Shown piece after piece: positions 9,271 through 16,382 of a DNA stretch of 45,155 nt. Origin of the DNA: Affinirhizobium lemnae (GTDB lineage Bacteria > Pseudomonadota > Alphaproteobacteria > Rhizobiales > Rhizobiaceae). The DNA lies in the NCBI RefSeq assembly GCF_022968395.1, contig NZ_JALJQZ010000031.1, positions 1-45,155 of the forward strand, written 5' to 3'. Under the pieces are notes generated by a model that did not search any database, was not told the DNA's origin, and saw only the letters and a list, made by a program, of their open reading frames with translations. Position 1 is the first letter of the stretch. Each line of letters starts with the position of its first letter. The position numbers and the translations under genes are program-made.

Positions 9271-10107
9271 ATGCGTCGCGTTGAAATGACGGACCAGATC
9301 TGGGGCGATTTGCTTCAGGCGCGCAACAGTTCAGCCAGCCGTCTTTCAATCGAACGAGGCGCTGCCTCAATGCTCTATGGGCCTTTGGCAGAAGCACGTG
9401 GGCCCTTCGTCCTCGCGCAAGTCGGCCAGTCTCTAGATGGACGCGTGGCAACGCCGTTCGGCGATGCGCGCGACATATCCGGGCCTGATGGTCTTGCCCA
9501 TCTGCATCGGTGCCGTGCGTTGATGGATGCGGTTCTTGTCGGTGTTGGGACGGTGAAGGCCGACAATCCCAGATTATCCGTTCGCGAGGTCAAGGGGCCG
9601 GATCCGGTCCGAGTCGTCATCGATTGTCGTGCTGAACTGACGGGCTCTGAACGAATTTTGCTGGATGACGGGGCTCCGGTCATTGTCATCCAATCCGCCG
9701 AAGCTCCGCGTCGCGCACTGCGCGCCGACGTCATCAGATTGCCCCTCAAGGAGCGTGGCCTCTGCCCGCACGACATCCTGAACGCTTTGCAAGCTCGCGG
9801 ATTGAACAAGGTATTGGTCGAGGGCGGGGCACGGACGATCGCCCGTTTTCTCGAGCAGGATCTCATCGATCACCTGCACGTCTCCATAGCTCCGCTGATC
9901 ATCGGGTCAGGACCATCGGGAATCTCGCTCAATCCCATCAAGTTCCTGTCCGAAGCGCAGCGCCCGCAGGCCAGCGTCTACAGCCTCGGAAGCGACATTC
10001 TGTTCGACTGCCGCCTCCGGGCCGAAGCTGCTTCCTCAAGCGCGCGGCAGGGCAAGGATGTCCAGATGGCCAACCCGACAGCTCGAGCGCTCGCGGACCC
10101 TGTCTAA
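9271..10107 (+). CDS. RibD C-terminal-type (dihydrofolate-reductase-fold) reductase, stand-alone
   Basis: Homologous to the reductase half of RibD, which uses NADPH to reduce the ribosyl side chain of the pyrimidine intermediate of riboflavin synthesis to ribityl. Seen: QSLDGRVATPFGDARDISGPDGLAHLHRCRALMDAVLVGVGTVKADNPRLSVR (broken here only by description; the S-DGR start, the HRCR helix and the GVGTVxxDxPxLxVR motif are all conserved) and VLVEGGARTIARFLEQDLIDHLHV near the C-terminus. The deaminase half is absent, as in archaeal and fungal reductases acting directly on the GTP cyclohydrolase product. ATG 9271 follows GCGGGAGG at 9256-9263; a TTG two codons earlier is possible. The last 72 bp overlap the end of the convergent methyltransferase gene. 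Co-localised with a GTP cyclohydrolase II gene 3.3 kb away, it probably belongs to the same pathway rather than to core riboflavin synthesis. Confidence 0.8.
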   Translation: MRRVEMTDQIWGDLLQARNSSASRLSIERGAASMLYGPLAEARGPFVLAQVGQSLDGRVATPFGDARDISGPDGLAHLHRCRALMDAVLVGVGTVKADNPRLSVREVKGPDPVRVVIDCRAELTGSERILLDDGAPVIVIQSAEAPRRALRADVIRLPLKERGLCPHDILNALQARGLNKVLVEGGARTIARFLEQDLIDHLHVSIAPLIIGSGPSGISLNPIKFLSEAQRPQASVYSLGSDILFDCRLRAEAASSSARQGKDVQMANPTARALADPV

Positions 10108-10833
10108 TCTGAACGCCAACCATTGGTCGACTTCGGCGGGCGAAAGCCTGCCGATCTCAAGAACCGGTCGCACCATTCCTTTCAGCATTTCCTGCTGAAG
10201 CAACGCCTCTTCTTCTCCCAGGATCCAGGGGCTTTCGGCGACGAAAATCCGGTAATCGAGGCTTTCAAACACACCTTGCAGATGTGCCACTGCTTGAGGG
10301 CCTAATGCAGAACCCAGTCCCTTGTCCATGCGTTGGTGCTGGTTGAAGTCGCGGACGACATCGCTATTGAGTGGATGAGGGGTGCTCCACTCTACTTTGC
10401 CATCATAGTTCAGCGCGGCGTAGAAGGCACAACGGCGCTTTGCGACAAGAGCTGCGATCTCCTCGCAAAACCTCGCCGATGCGAGATCAAAGAATGCGGA
10501 GGCTGAGAGTACAGAAGCGCCTTCCAACGGCAGATTTTCAAGATGGTTGAGATCAACCTGATGATACTCAAGACCATCGTCGCCAAGTCGGTGTCTCGCC
10601 TCGCGGAGAAGCTCTGAATCATAGTCAACCAGCCTCCAGTCCACCTGCAAATCGGAAGGAAACTTCGGCCCCAAGGCGCGGACGCTCGAGCCGGTTCCAC
10701 AGCCGATATCAACGATCACCGGTCTTTCCTTCCGGCGCAACCAATCCACCATGTGTTCGACCAGACCCGGGTCGCGCGCTGCGAGATCTGCAGGCTCTCG
10801 CAGCGCGAGCCAGCTTTTATCAAAACCACTCAT
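10036..10833 (-). CDS. Class I SAM-dependent methyltransferase
   Basis: 265-residue cytosolic methyltransferase with the SAM-binding motif I VIVDIGCGTGSSVRAL (about residues 39-54), motif II region WRLVDYDSELL (acidic residue for ribose) and a motif near LEYHQVDLNHLENLPL. Substrate unknown. The start codon overlaps the stop of the upstream glycosyltransferase in an ATGA arrangement, so translation is coupled in the dehydrogenase - PTPS - GT4 - methyltransferase operon. The 3' end overlaps the convergent RibD-like gene by 72 bp. It is the last gene of this operon, so methylation or a similar transfer is a plausible late or decorating step. Confidence 0.82.
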   Translation of the reverse strand: MSGFDKSWLALREPADLAARDPGLVEHMVDWLRRKERPVIVDIGCGTGSSVRALGPKFPSDLQVDWRLVDYDSELLREARHRLGDDGLEYHQVDLNHLENLPLEGASVLSASAFFDLASARFCEEIAALVAKRRCAFYAALNYDGKVEWSTPHPLNSDVVRDFNQHQRMDKGLGSALGPQAVAHLQGVFESLDYRIFVAESPWILGEEEALLQQEMLKGMVRPVLEIGRLSPAEVDQWLAFRLDRVRERSSCRVGHLDILALPRA

Positions 10834-11873
10834 GCAAAATCCTTCAGTCTGTCGGAGAGGACGGATGCCGACTGCGCCCAGGTCGGAAGCTGCCTACCGG
10901 CGGCATAAGCCGCTTTCGCCATTTGATCGGCGAGGTCATTATCCTGCAACACTTCCCGTAATGCAGTTCCAAAGGCCGCTGGATCGTCCGGTGGAACCAG
11001 CCGACCAGCACCGGCAGGAACCACATCCGGAACTGCACCTGCCCGACAGGCGATAACCGGGAGACCGTGGGCGAGCGCTTCTGCGAACACCATGCCGTAG
11101 CCTTCGTAGCGGCTTGCAAGCGCGAAGAGATCAGCAGACGCGAATACCTCGCCCACATCATCAATTTCTCCCGCAAGAACAACACGGTCCTCCAGATCAA
11201 GCTCCTTCACAAGAGCCCGAAGGGTTCTTGCCGTCGCAGGCTCGAGCTTCTCACTGCCAACGATCGTTGCGCGCCAGGGCAAGTCACGCACCGTATCCAG
11301 TGCCCGCAGCAATACGTCATGGCCTTTCCGCGGGGTCAGCGAACCGACCGAAACAATGTGCGGCACATCTGAGCCGCGCTGCGCAGGTTGAACCGGCTCG
11401 GTCCCTGGCAGAACAACCGTGATATGAGAGGAGGTCAGCCCGTAGGAGCTTTCCAGCGTCTTTGCGGTCGCTGGCGAGGTTACGAAAACATGTCTGGTGC
11501 AGGTCAGAGCGAGCCGTTCGCTGACCTCCAGCCTGACGCGGTCTGCAGGATCGAGACCGGTCTCAAGCGCCAGCGGATGATGTACGAGCGCCAGAATCCG
11601 CAACCGTTCCCGTTCGCGCTCGGCCACCTCGTGCAGGACGCCATAGGCCAGACCATCCACGAGCAGCACAGTTTCATCCGGAAGTGCGGCAATCAACGAT
11701 TCCGCATTCCGAAGATCCCTTTCGCGCGGATAAGGGAACCCCAGGCCAAGCGGCATCATGTTGACTGTCCAACCGGCTGATCTCAATTCGCTGACGATAT
11801 GGCGGTCGTAGGCGTAACCGCCGGTTTTCGTCATGAGATCGCCTGGATAGGCAAAGACGAGCGACGGGCTCAA
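10830..11873 (-). CDS. Glycosyltransferase family 4 (GT-B fold)
   Basis: 347-residue retaining GT-B enzyme, predicted to move a sugar from a nucleotide donor to an unknown acceptor. Seen: the junction to the C-terminal Rossmann domain PHIVSVGSLTPRKGHDVLLRAL (about residues 190-211) and the donor-site motif SRYEGYGMVFAEALAHGLPVIACRAGAVPDV with the EX7E pair. No membrane anchor, so cytosolic or peripheral. Its ATG overlaps the stop of the PTPS-fold gene by 4 bp and its stop overlaps the methyltransferase start by 4 bp. Its place between a pterin-type enzyme and a methyltransferase suggests a glycosylated heterocycle or lipid rather than exopolysaccharide, but that is inference. Confidence 0.87.
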   Translation of the reverse strand: MSPSLVFAYPGDLMTKTGGYAYDRHIVSELRSAGWTVNMMPLGLGFPYPRERDLRNAESLIAALPDETVLLVDGLAYGVLHEVAERERERLRILALVHHPLALETGLDPADRVRLEVSERLALTCTRHVFVTSPATAKTLESSYGLTSSHITVVLPGTEPVQPAQRGSDVPHIVSVGSLTPRKGHDVLLRALDTVRDLPWRATIVGSEKLEPATARTLRALVKELDLEDRVVLAGEIDDVGEVFASADLFALASRYEGYGMVFAEALAHGLPVIACRAGAVPDVVPAGAGRLVPPDDPAAFGTALREVLQDNDLADQMAKAAYAAGRQLPTWAQSASVLSDRLKDFA

Positions 11874-12268
11874 AGCTCGGCCTCATACCATCCACGCGCC
11901 ATATGGCTTTCGTGCAGAAGAACACGCAATTTGCAGATACGATCGCTTCCGGAACCAAGTTCGCCAACCTTTACGGCTTTGGCAAGCTCATCGAAAATAT
12001 GCTTGGCGATCACTTCCGTTGTCGAAACGCGACCCTTGAAAACCTCAACCTCATCAAGGTTCTGGTAGTTTAATGGCTTGAGTACCTTGGAAAGAACCTG
12101 CGTCGCCAGGCCGATATCGACAGCCAGACCATCAGCATCGACATCGCGCGTAAAGAAGGCGGCATCGACAACAAAAGTCGCACCGTGCATTCCCTGAGCT
12201 GGGCCAAATACCGGTCTTGGTAGGCTGTGAGCAATCATGATGTGATCGCGAACTTCTACGGCAAACAT
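11870..12268 (-). CDS. 6-pyruvoyltetrahydropterin synthase/QueD-fold protein with altered active site
   Basis: 132-residue T-fold protein related to PTPS and 6-carboxytetrahydropterin synthase. The first zinc His is present (AHSLP, His14) and the second as well (MHGATF, His28), but the third ligand of the usual HGH is Ala30 and the catalytic Cys expected four residues before the HGH is Ala24. The late His/Glu region reads LLHESHMARGWYEAEL, where PTPS proteins have their C-terminal Glu. The fold is therefore kept, but standard PTPS or QueD chemistry seems unlikely. Context: 16 bp downstream of the dehydrogenase gene and overlapping the GT4 gene by 4 bp; GTP cyclohydrolase II, which can supply a diaminopyrimidine, is divergently encoded. 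A role in remaking or binding a GTP-derived heterocycle is inferred. Confidence 0.72.
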   Translation of the reverse strand: MFAVEVRDHIMIAHSLPRPVFGPAQGMHGATFVVDAAFFTRDVDADGLAVDIGLATQVLSKVLKPLNYQNLDEVEVFKGRVSTTEVIAKHIFDELAKAVKVGELGSGSDRICKLRVLLHESHMARGWYEAEL

Positions 12269-12284
12269 GCAAATTTCCTTTTGA

Positions 12285-13250
12285 TCAGTAGCGAATACGG
12301 TGACACAGCGTGGAGGGATCGGTCAGGATACGGCCGTAATCTTGGGGTAGATCATCGAAAGCGGTCTCCCCGGAGATCAGCACATCAAGTCTGTCGTCGC
12401 CCAACAGTTCCAGAGCCTTGTAAAGCCGGCGTGCATAGGTCCAGCGCGGTCGCTGTAAAGGTGAGACGTGTCCGACCTGTGAACTGATCAAACGAAGCCT
12501 GCGTGAATGAAAGGCGCCTCCGAGCGGCAATGTCACGGATCGCTCACCATACCAGCTGGCTTCTACTATTCTGGCTTCGAGACCAGCATGATCCACACAC
12601 TGGGCAAGTGCCTGCCCAGACCCGGACGCGTTGATTAGTATGTCGAATTCACCTCTCAACTGGTCGGGATGGCAAAAGGCAGCGCCCATGCGCTCCGCCG
12701 GTTCAGACCGCGATGCATCCAGATCCACCAGCGTGCACTCCACACCCGGCACCTGCGATGCGAGGTAGCCGACCGCCAGACCGACGACTCCGCAACCAAA
12801 AACCGCGACCCTGTTACCGATCCCGATCTGCGCATCCCAACAGATATTAAGCGCTGTCTCCATGTTGGCGGCAAGAACTGCACGGTCTGCCGGCAATCCG
12901 GCCGGGACGACGACAAGATCCTCGGCTCTGACAAGGTAGTGGCTCTGGTGTGGAAAGAGACAGAAAACGGTGGTCCCCTTCTCAAGCCCCTCACCCTCTT
13001 CAACCTGTCCGACCGAGCTGTATCCGTATTTGACCGGGAACGGGAATGTGCCCGACATATGCGGAGCACGCATCCTCTCATATTCTGTTTCGGGTACCTT
13101 ACCAGTGAAGACAGTGGTTTCCGTTCCGCGGCTGATGCCTGAAAAAAGAGTTCGGACAAGCACTTCGCCGTTTGATCTGGGTGGCAAAACCTCTGACCGC
13201 AATACCGGATATCCGGCTGCCTCACACCAGAGGGACTTGGCATCGACCAT
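12285..13250 (-). CDS. Zinc-type medium-chain dehydrogenase/reductase
   Basis: 321-residue MDR-superfamily protein. The catalytic domain shows GISRGTETTVFTGKVP and PFPVKYGYSSVGQVEEG (the place of the GHE motif, here without its usual His/Glu), and the cofactor domain shows VAVFGCGVVGLAVGYLASQ, a Rossmann GxGxxG with a downstream acidic LVDLDASR suited to NAD(H). The structural-zinc Cys cluster is absent. The SRGTE motif and length resemble the BchC-like subgroup, but there is no photosynthesis context. First gene of the minus-strand operon and divergent from the GTP cyclohydrolase II gene. It probably oxidises or reduces a hydroxyl of the pathway intermediate. Confidence 0.8.
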   Translation of the reverse strand: MVDAKSLWCEAAGYPVLRSEVLPPRSNGEVLVRTLFSGISRGTETTVFTGKVPETEYERMRAPHMSGTFPFPVKYGYSSVGQVEEGEGLEKGTTVFCLFPHQSHYLVRAEDLVVVPAGLPADRAVLAANMETALNICWDAQIGIGNRVAVFGCGVVGLAVGYLASQVPGVECTLVDLDASRSEPAERMGAAFCHPDQLRGEFDILINASGSGQALAQCVDHAGLEARIVEASWYGERSVTLPLGGAFHSRRLRLISSQVGHVSPLQRPRWTYARRLYKALELLGDDRLDVLISGETAFDDLPQDYGRILTDPSTLCHRIRY

Positions 13251-13441
13251 TGCTACACCATCTGTTCAAGTTAAGGCGTTGCTGACGGCGCGAGGTGGGA
13301 GTTTCCTCGGGTCAGCCGCTGCTAATTAGAGCTTCTTTCAGAATTTCCACCCCTGAGCCATCAACTTTTATTTATGCACCTTCGACCGATCCAAGGAATG
13401 GGTTGGTTGCGTAAGTAGCTGAAAACTCAATGGAGATGATC
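13251..13441. promoter_or_regulatory. Divergent promoter region, dehydrogenase operon / GTP cyclohydrolase II
   Basis: About 190 bp separate the two divergent starts, and it must drive both arms of the GTP-derived cluster. The cyclohydrolase start at 13442 is favoured over the ATG at 13430 because GGAG at 13432-13435 sits at good spacing before it. I see no FMN-riboswitch-like structure and no convincing operator, which suggests control separate from core riboflavin synthesis. Confidence 0.45.
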
Positions 13442-14548
13442 ATGACCGAGCACAGCCCATTTGCTCTCGAGTTCAAAGACCCTTCCCGTGAAGTAGAGCG
13501 TGCCGTAGCGGAGTTGCGGTTCGGTCGGCCGATCATACTCGAAGATAGATCTCGCGCTCTCGCCGTACTGGCTCTCGATGCCGTTTCCCCGGCCCTGTAC
13601 GATCAATTTGCGAGCGTTGTTGGCCAAAAGCACCAACTGTTTCTCACCCGCAATCGCGCCGAGAAACTTGGCATCACCCGGGCAAGCGATATCGTCGCAC
13701 CGCTTTGGAATGCAAGTTTCCAGCAGGCGTCGGAGCTTGCTTACACTCCCGGGACCAAGCCATTGTCCTACTGGCGCAAGGCAAATGAACTGGAGAGCGC
13801 GAGCGCCGAGCTCGCCAGCACGGCGCTGCTGCTTCCAGCCATGGTCTGCGCAGAAGTAGAAAAAGGCGACAAGCGCTTCTCTTCGTGCTGTACCTTGGAT
13901 CATGCGCAATTGTCCGCGTCTTCCAACGTCCGGCAGTCATTCCAGGTCGTCGCTCGTACGCCGGTTCCGCTCGAAACATTTGGCTACGCGGATTTCGTCG
14001 TGTTCCGCGGTGGTTTGGCGCAGAAGGATCAGGTGGCGATCGTTGTCGGCAAGCCTGATGTGTCAAAGCCGGTGCCGATCCGTATCCACTCGTCCTGCAT
14101 CACCGGCGATTTGTGCGGCTCGCTGAAATGCGATTGCGGTGATCAGCTCCGGAACGGTCTCGATCTGCTGGCCAAGGCTGGTGGCGGCGTTCTGCTGTAT
14201 CTTGACCAAGAAGGGCGCGGCACGGGTATTGGCGCCAAGATGCGGGCCTACGGCTTCCAGCATCGCGGAATGGACACAATCGATGCAGACGCCCAGTTGG
14301 GTTTCGGCGCCGATCATCGTCGTTATGAGGCTGCTGTCGCTATGCTGAAGCTGCTCAATATCGATGAGGTCATCGTCTACACCAACAATCCGATGAAAAT
14401 CGCTGCGCTATCGGATGCGGGCATTCTCGTTCATGCACGCAGTGCCGTCACAGGCCGCGTTACCTCAGAAAATGAGTTTTACCTCCGCACGAAAACCGCG
14501 CGCGCCGGCCATATGCTGGATGTAGACGCCTTGATCGCGGCTGAGTAA
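13442..14548 (+). CDS. GTP cyclohydrolase II, RibBA-like with degenerate N-terminal domain
   Basis: The C-terminal half (about residues 165-368) is a GTP cyclohydrolase II, which opens GTP to the 2,5-diamino-pyrimidinone phosphate, formate and pyrophosphate. It has the zinc cysteines at about 219, 230 and 232 (HSSCITGDLCGSLKCDCGDQL), the QEGRGTGIGAKMRAYG loop, DTIDADAQLGFGADHRRY and TNNPMKIAAL. The N-terminal 160 residues align loosely with the 3,4-dihydroxybutanone-4-phosphate synthase domain of RibBA proteins but lack its acidic DREGEGD-type motif (here LEDRSRALAVLAL), so that activity should be absent. Two positions differ from typical RibA: HSSC where HSEC is usual, and LDQEGRG where LRQEGRG is usual. 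Followed after 16 bp by the CDP-alcohol phosphatidyltransferase gene, so one transcript is likely. Gene name withheld because a second, housekeeping RibA is expected elsewhere. Confidence 0.85.
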   Translation: MTEHSPFALEFKDPSREVERAVAELRFGRPIILEDRSRALAVLALDAVSPALYDQFASVVGQKHQLFLTRNRAEKLGITRASDIVAPLWNASFQQASELAYTPGTKPLSYWRKANELESASAELASTALLLPAMVCAEVEKGDKRFSSCCTLDHAQLSASSNVRQSFQVVARTPVPLETFGYADFVVFRGGLAQKDQVAIVVGKPDVSKPVPIRIHSSCITGDLCGSLKCDCGDQLRNGLDLLAKAGGGVLLYLDQEGRGTGIGAKMRAYGFQHRGMDTIDADAQLGFGADHRRYEAAVAMLKLLNIDEVIVYTNNPMKIAALSDAGILVHARSAVTGRVTSENEFYLRTKTARAGHMLDVDALIAAE

Positions 14549-14564
14549 GGATTGACGTGCCGTC

Positions 14565-15377
14565 ATGACAATTCTTGATTCAGACAGACGCAGCTCGAAC
14601 AGTCTGCTCCCCACCTTGCAGTCGTTCAACGTTAGTCGAAGGCTGCTGAGGGATGCCTTGAAATCGATGGCGGTGATCTTTGTCTTATCGTTGGTGGGTA
14701 GCGTAGCCCTCGCCTACCATTATTCGCTGGAGCCAGTTGTTCCTTTCGCTGCGGCAGGATTGCTTGCTGTCATGTTCGGGCTGGCACTCTGCTTTTTGCC
14801 GCAGCATCGTCACACCAGGTTTGGTTACGCAAACCTGGTTACCGCCGTCCGTGCTGCCGCGACGAGCCTTGTGGCGGCGACAATACTTCTCTCGGATGCA
14901 TTTGCAGGCTCGGACGGAACAGCCCTGGTCTGGGCGGTCTTCGTCATCACCGTGGTCGCGCTCACGCTTGACGGGTTCGATGGATACCTCGCCCGACGTT
15001 TCAACCACGTGTCGGAGTTCGGTGCCAAGTTCGACATGGAAGTCGATGCATTTCTGATCCTGATGCTGTCGTGTGCCGCCTTCGTTCTGGGCAAAGCTGG
15101 AGCATGGGTGCTGCTCATCGGCGCCATGCGATACATGTTCATTCTTGGGCAGCTCGCCTTGCCTGCCCTCAATCAGCCTCTCGAGCCCTCGTTTCGCCGT
15201 AAGCTGGTCTGTGTGGTCCAGGTGCTGGCTCTCGGTATTGTACTCGTGCCGGTAGTCGAAGCGCCAATATCAGCCTGGATTTCAGCCATTGCTTTGATCG
15301 CTCTAGTCTATTCATTCGCCGTCGATATCGTGGCACTCGTCCGAGGGTCGTCCAAATCCGTCGCGGCGCGCGGATGA
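14565..15377 (+). CDS. CDP-alcohol phosphatidyltransferase family membrane enzyme
   Basis: Predicted integral membrane enzyme that moves a phosphatidyl (or similar) group from a CDP-linked donor to an alcohol. The complete family motif is present at residues 136-161: DGFDGYLAR, eight residues, then G-AKF-D-MEV-D, with all four metal-binding Asp. About six membrane helices surround it, for example AVIFVLSLVGSVALAY and FAAAGLLAVMFGLALCFL. At 270 residues it is longer than PgsA by an N-terminal extension of one to two helices. Sixteen bases after the GTP cyclohydrolase II gene, so co-expressed with it. The acceptor alcohol is unknown; a ribityl or sugar alcohol made by the neighbours is an attractive but untested idea. 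It ends 13 bp from the convergent UPF0104-type gene. Confidence 0.86.
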   Translation: MTILDSDRRSSNSLLPTLQSFNVSRRLLRDALKSMAVIFVLSLVGSVALAYHYSLEPVVPFAAAGLLAVMFGLALCFLPQHRHTRFGYANLVTAVRAAATSLVAATILLSDAFAGSDGTALVWAVFVITVVALTLDGFDGYLARRFNHVSEFGAKFDMEVDAFLILMLSCAAFVLGKAGAWVLLIGAMRYMFILGQLALPALNQPLEPSFRRKLVCVVQVLALGIVLVPVVEAPISAWISAIALIALVYSFAVDIVALVRGSSKSVAARG

Positions 15378-15390
15378 ATCGCGAAGGGCA

Positions 15391-16311
15391 TTATCTGTCT
15401 TTGGATGTAAGAAGCACCAATAGACTTGGTGCTGCGCCGAGCATAGCCACGGCTCCATAAAGCAGGCTTGCTGCAATGCCCTGGTCGGGAGTGTAGCCGA
15501 CCATTGGCCAGAGAGCTGCAGCCGCAGCCTCTCTCGTTCCCCAGCCGCCGAAGCCACTCGGCAATACCATCGTCAAAAGGCAGAGAGGGACAACCATCAG
15601 TGCCGGACCGATCGTCAGAGAGCCTCCGGTTGCGTGAGCGCACAGCATGAAAAGCGCAATATAGGATGCAACGATCAGAACACTTGTCGTCAATTGGTAA
15701 CCCGCCGCTCCCATGCTGCAGAAAGCTGCGCTGAGATCATTTGCAAGCCCTGCAAATCTGGAGCGGATGACTGGAAGAACCGCCAGGCACAAGACTGCCA
15801 CCACGACACCGACCAAGGCCAGCACAGCCCATTTATTGATGCCATAGATCCGATCTGGCCATAGCAGCAGGCCTCCCAAAACGAACATCAGAAGGGCAAT
15901 CTGGCCAGACAGCCGCTCGAGAATGACGGACGTCGCAGATCGTGCCAAGCCCGATCCGTCGTGTGCCCGTCCGCGATAGGCGCGGATTGCATCGCCTGCG
16001 ACACCGCCGGGCAGCAGTTGGTTGAGACCTGTCGACAGGTAGTACTCGCGAACGGCCTGCCACTTCCCGATGGGCTGTCCGATGCGCAATGCGGTGTAGC
16101 GCCAGCGGAATGCGGACATGCAGATCTGGAACTGGACCAACAACAAGCCTGCAGAAAGATGAACCAGGGAAACTGACGAAAGAGATTTTAAAACGATGCT
16201 CCAGTCGGTTCGCCAGACCACCCAAGCAGCAAGGATCAGGGCGAGAAGGGTACCGACAATGCGCACCAGTTTCAAAATCAGGCTCCTTTCCTCGAGCAGG
16301 GTGATCGCCAT
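15391..16311 (-). CDS. UPF0104 / lysylphosphatidylglycerol-synthase transmembrane-region protein
   Basis: 306-residue polytopic membrane protein with about eight helices, matching the flippase-type membrane domain of MprF and the UPF0104 family. Seen: FRWRYTALRIGQ, the conserved STGLNQLLPGGVAGDAIRAYR block, ILERLSGQIALL, and the C-terminal LLTMVLPSGFGGWGTREAAAAAL block, both blocks being family signatures. The aminoacyl-transfer domain of MprF is absent, so a lipid or polyprenol-substrate translocator is more likely than a synthase. Divergent from the sulfatase-fold gene (71 bp apart) and convergent with the CDP-alcohol phosphatidyltransferase, which places it with lipid-headgroup genes. Confidence 0.84.
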   Translation of the reverse strand: MAITLLEERSLILKLVRIVGTLLALILAAWVVWRTDWSIVLKSLSSVSLVHLSAGLLLVQFQICMSAFRWRYTALRIGQPIGKWQAVREYYLSTGLNQLLPGGVAGDAIRAYRGRAHDGSGLARSATSVILERLSGQIALLMFVLGGLLLWPDRIYGINKWAVLALVGVVVAVLCLAVLPVIRSRFAGLANDLSAAFCSMGAAGYQLTTSVLIVASYIALFMLCAHATGGSLTIGPALMVVPLCLLTMVLPSGFGGWGTREAAAAALWPMVGYTPDQGIAASLLYGAVAMLGAAPSLLVLLTSKDR

Positions 16312-16382
16312 CTACAATCGGGGCGTAGTCCAGATACGGAACGTCGATTGTGATGGACCGGCGCGGATGACGACGAGCGGGA

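Noticed and set aside
13251..13441. Possible FMN riboswitch before the GTP cyclohydrolase II gene
   Set aside because: I could not find the conserved RFN-element segments in this short leader.
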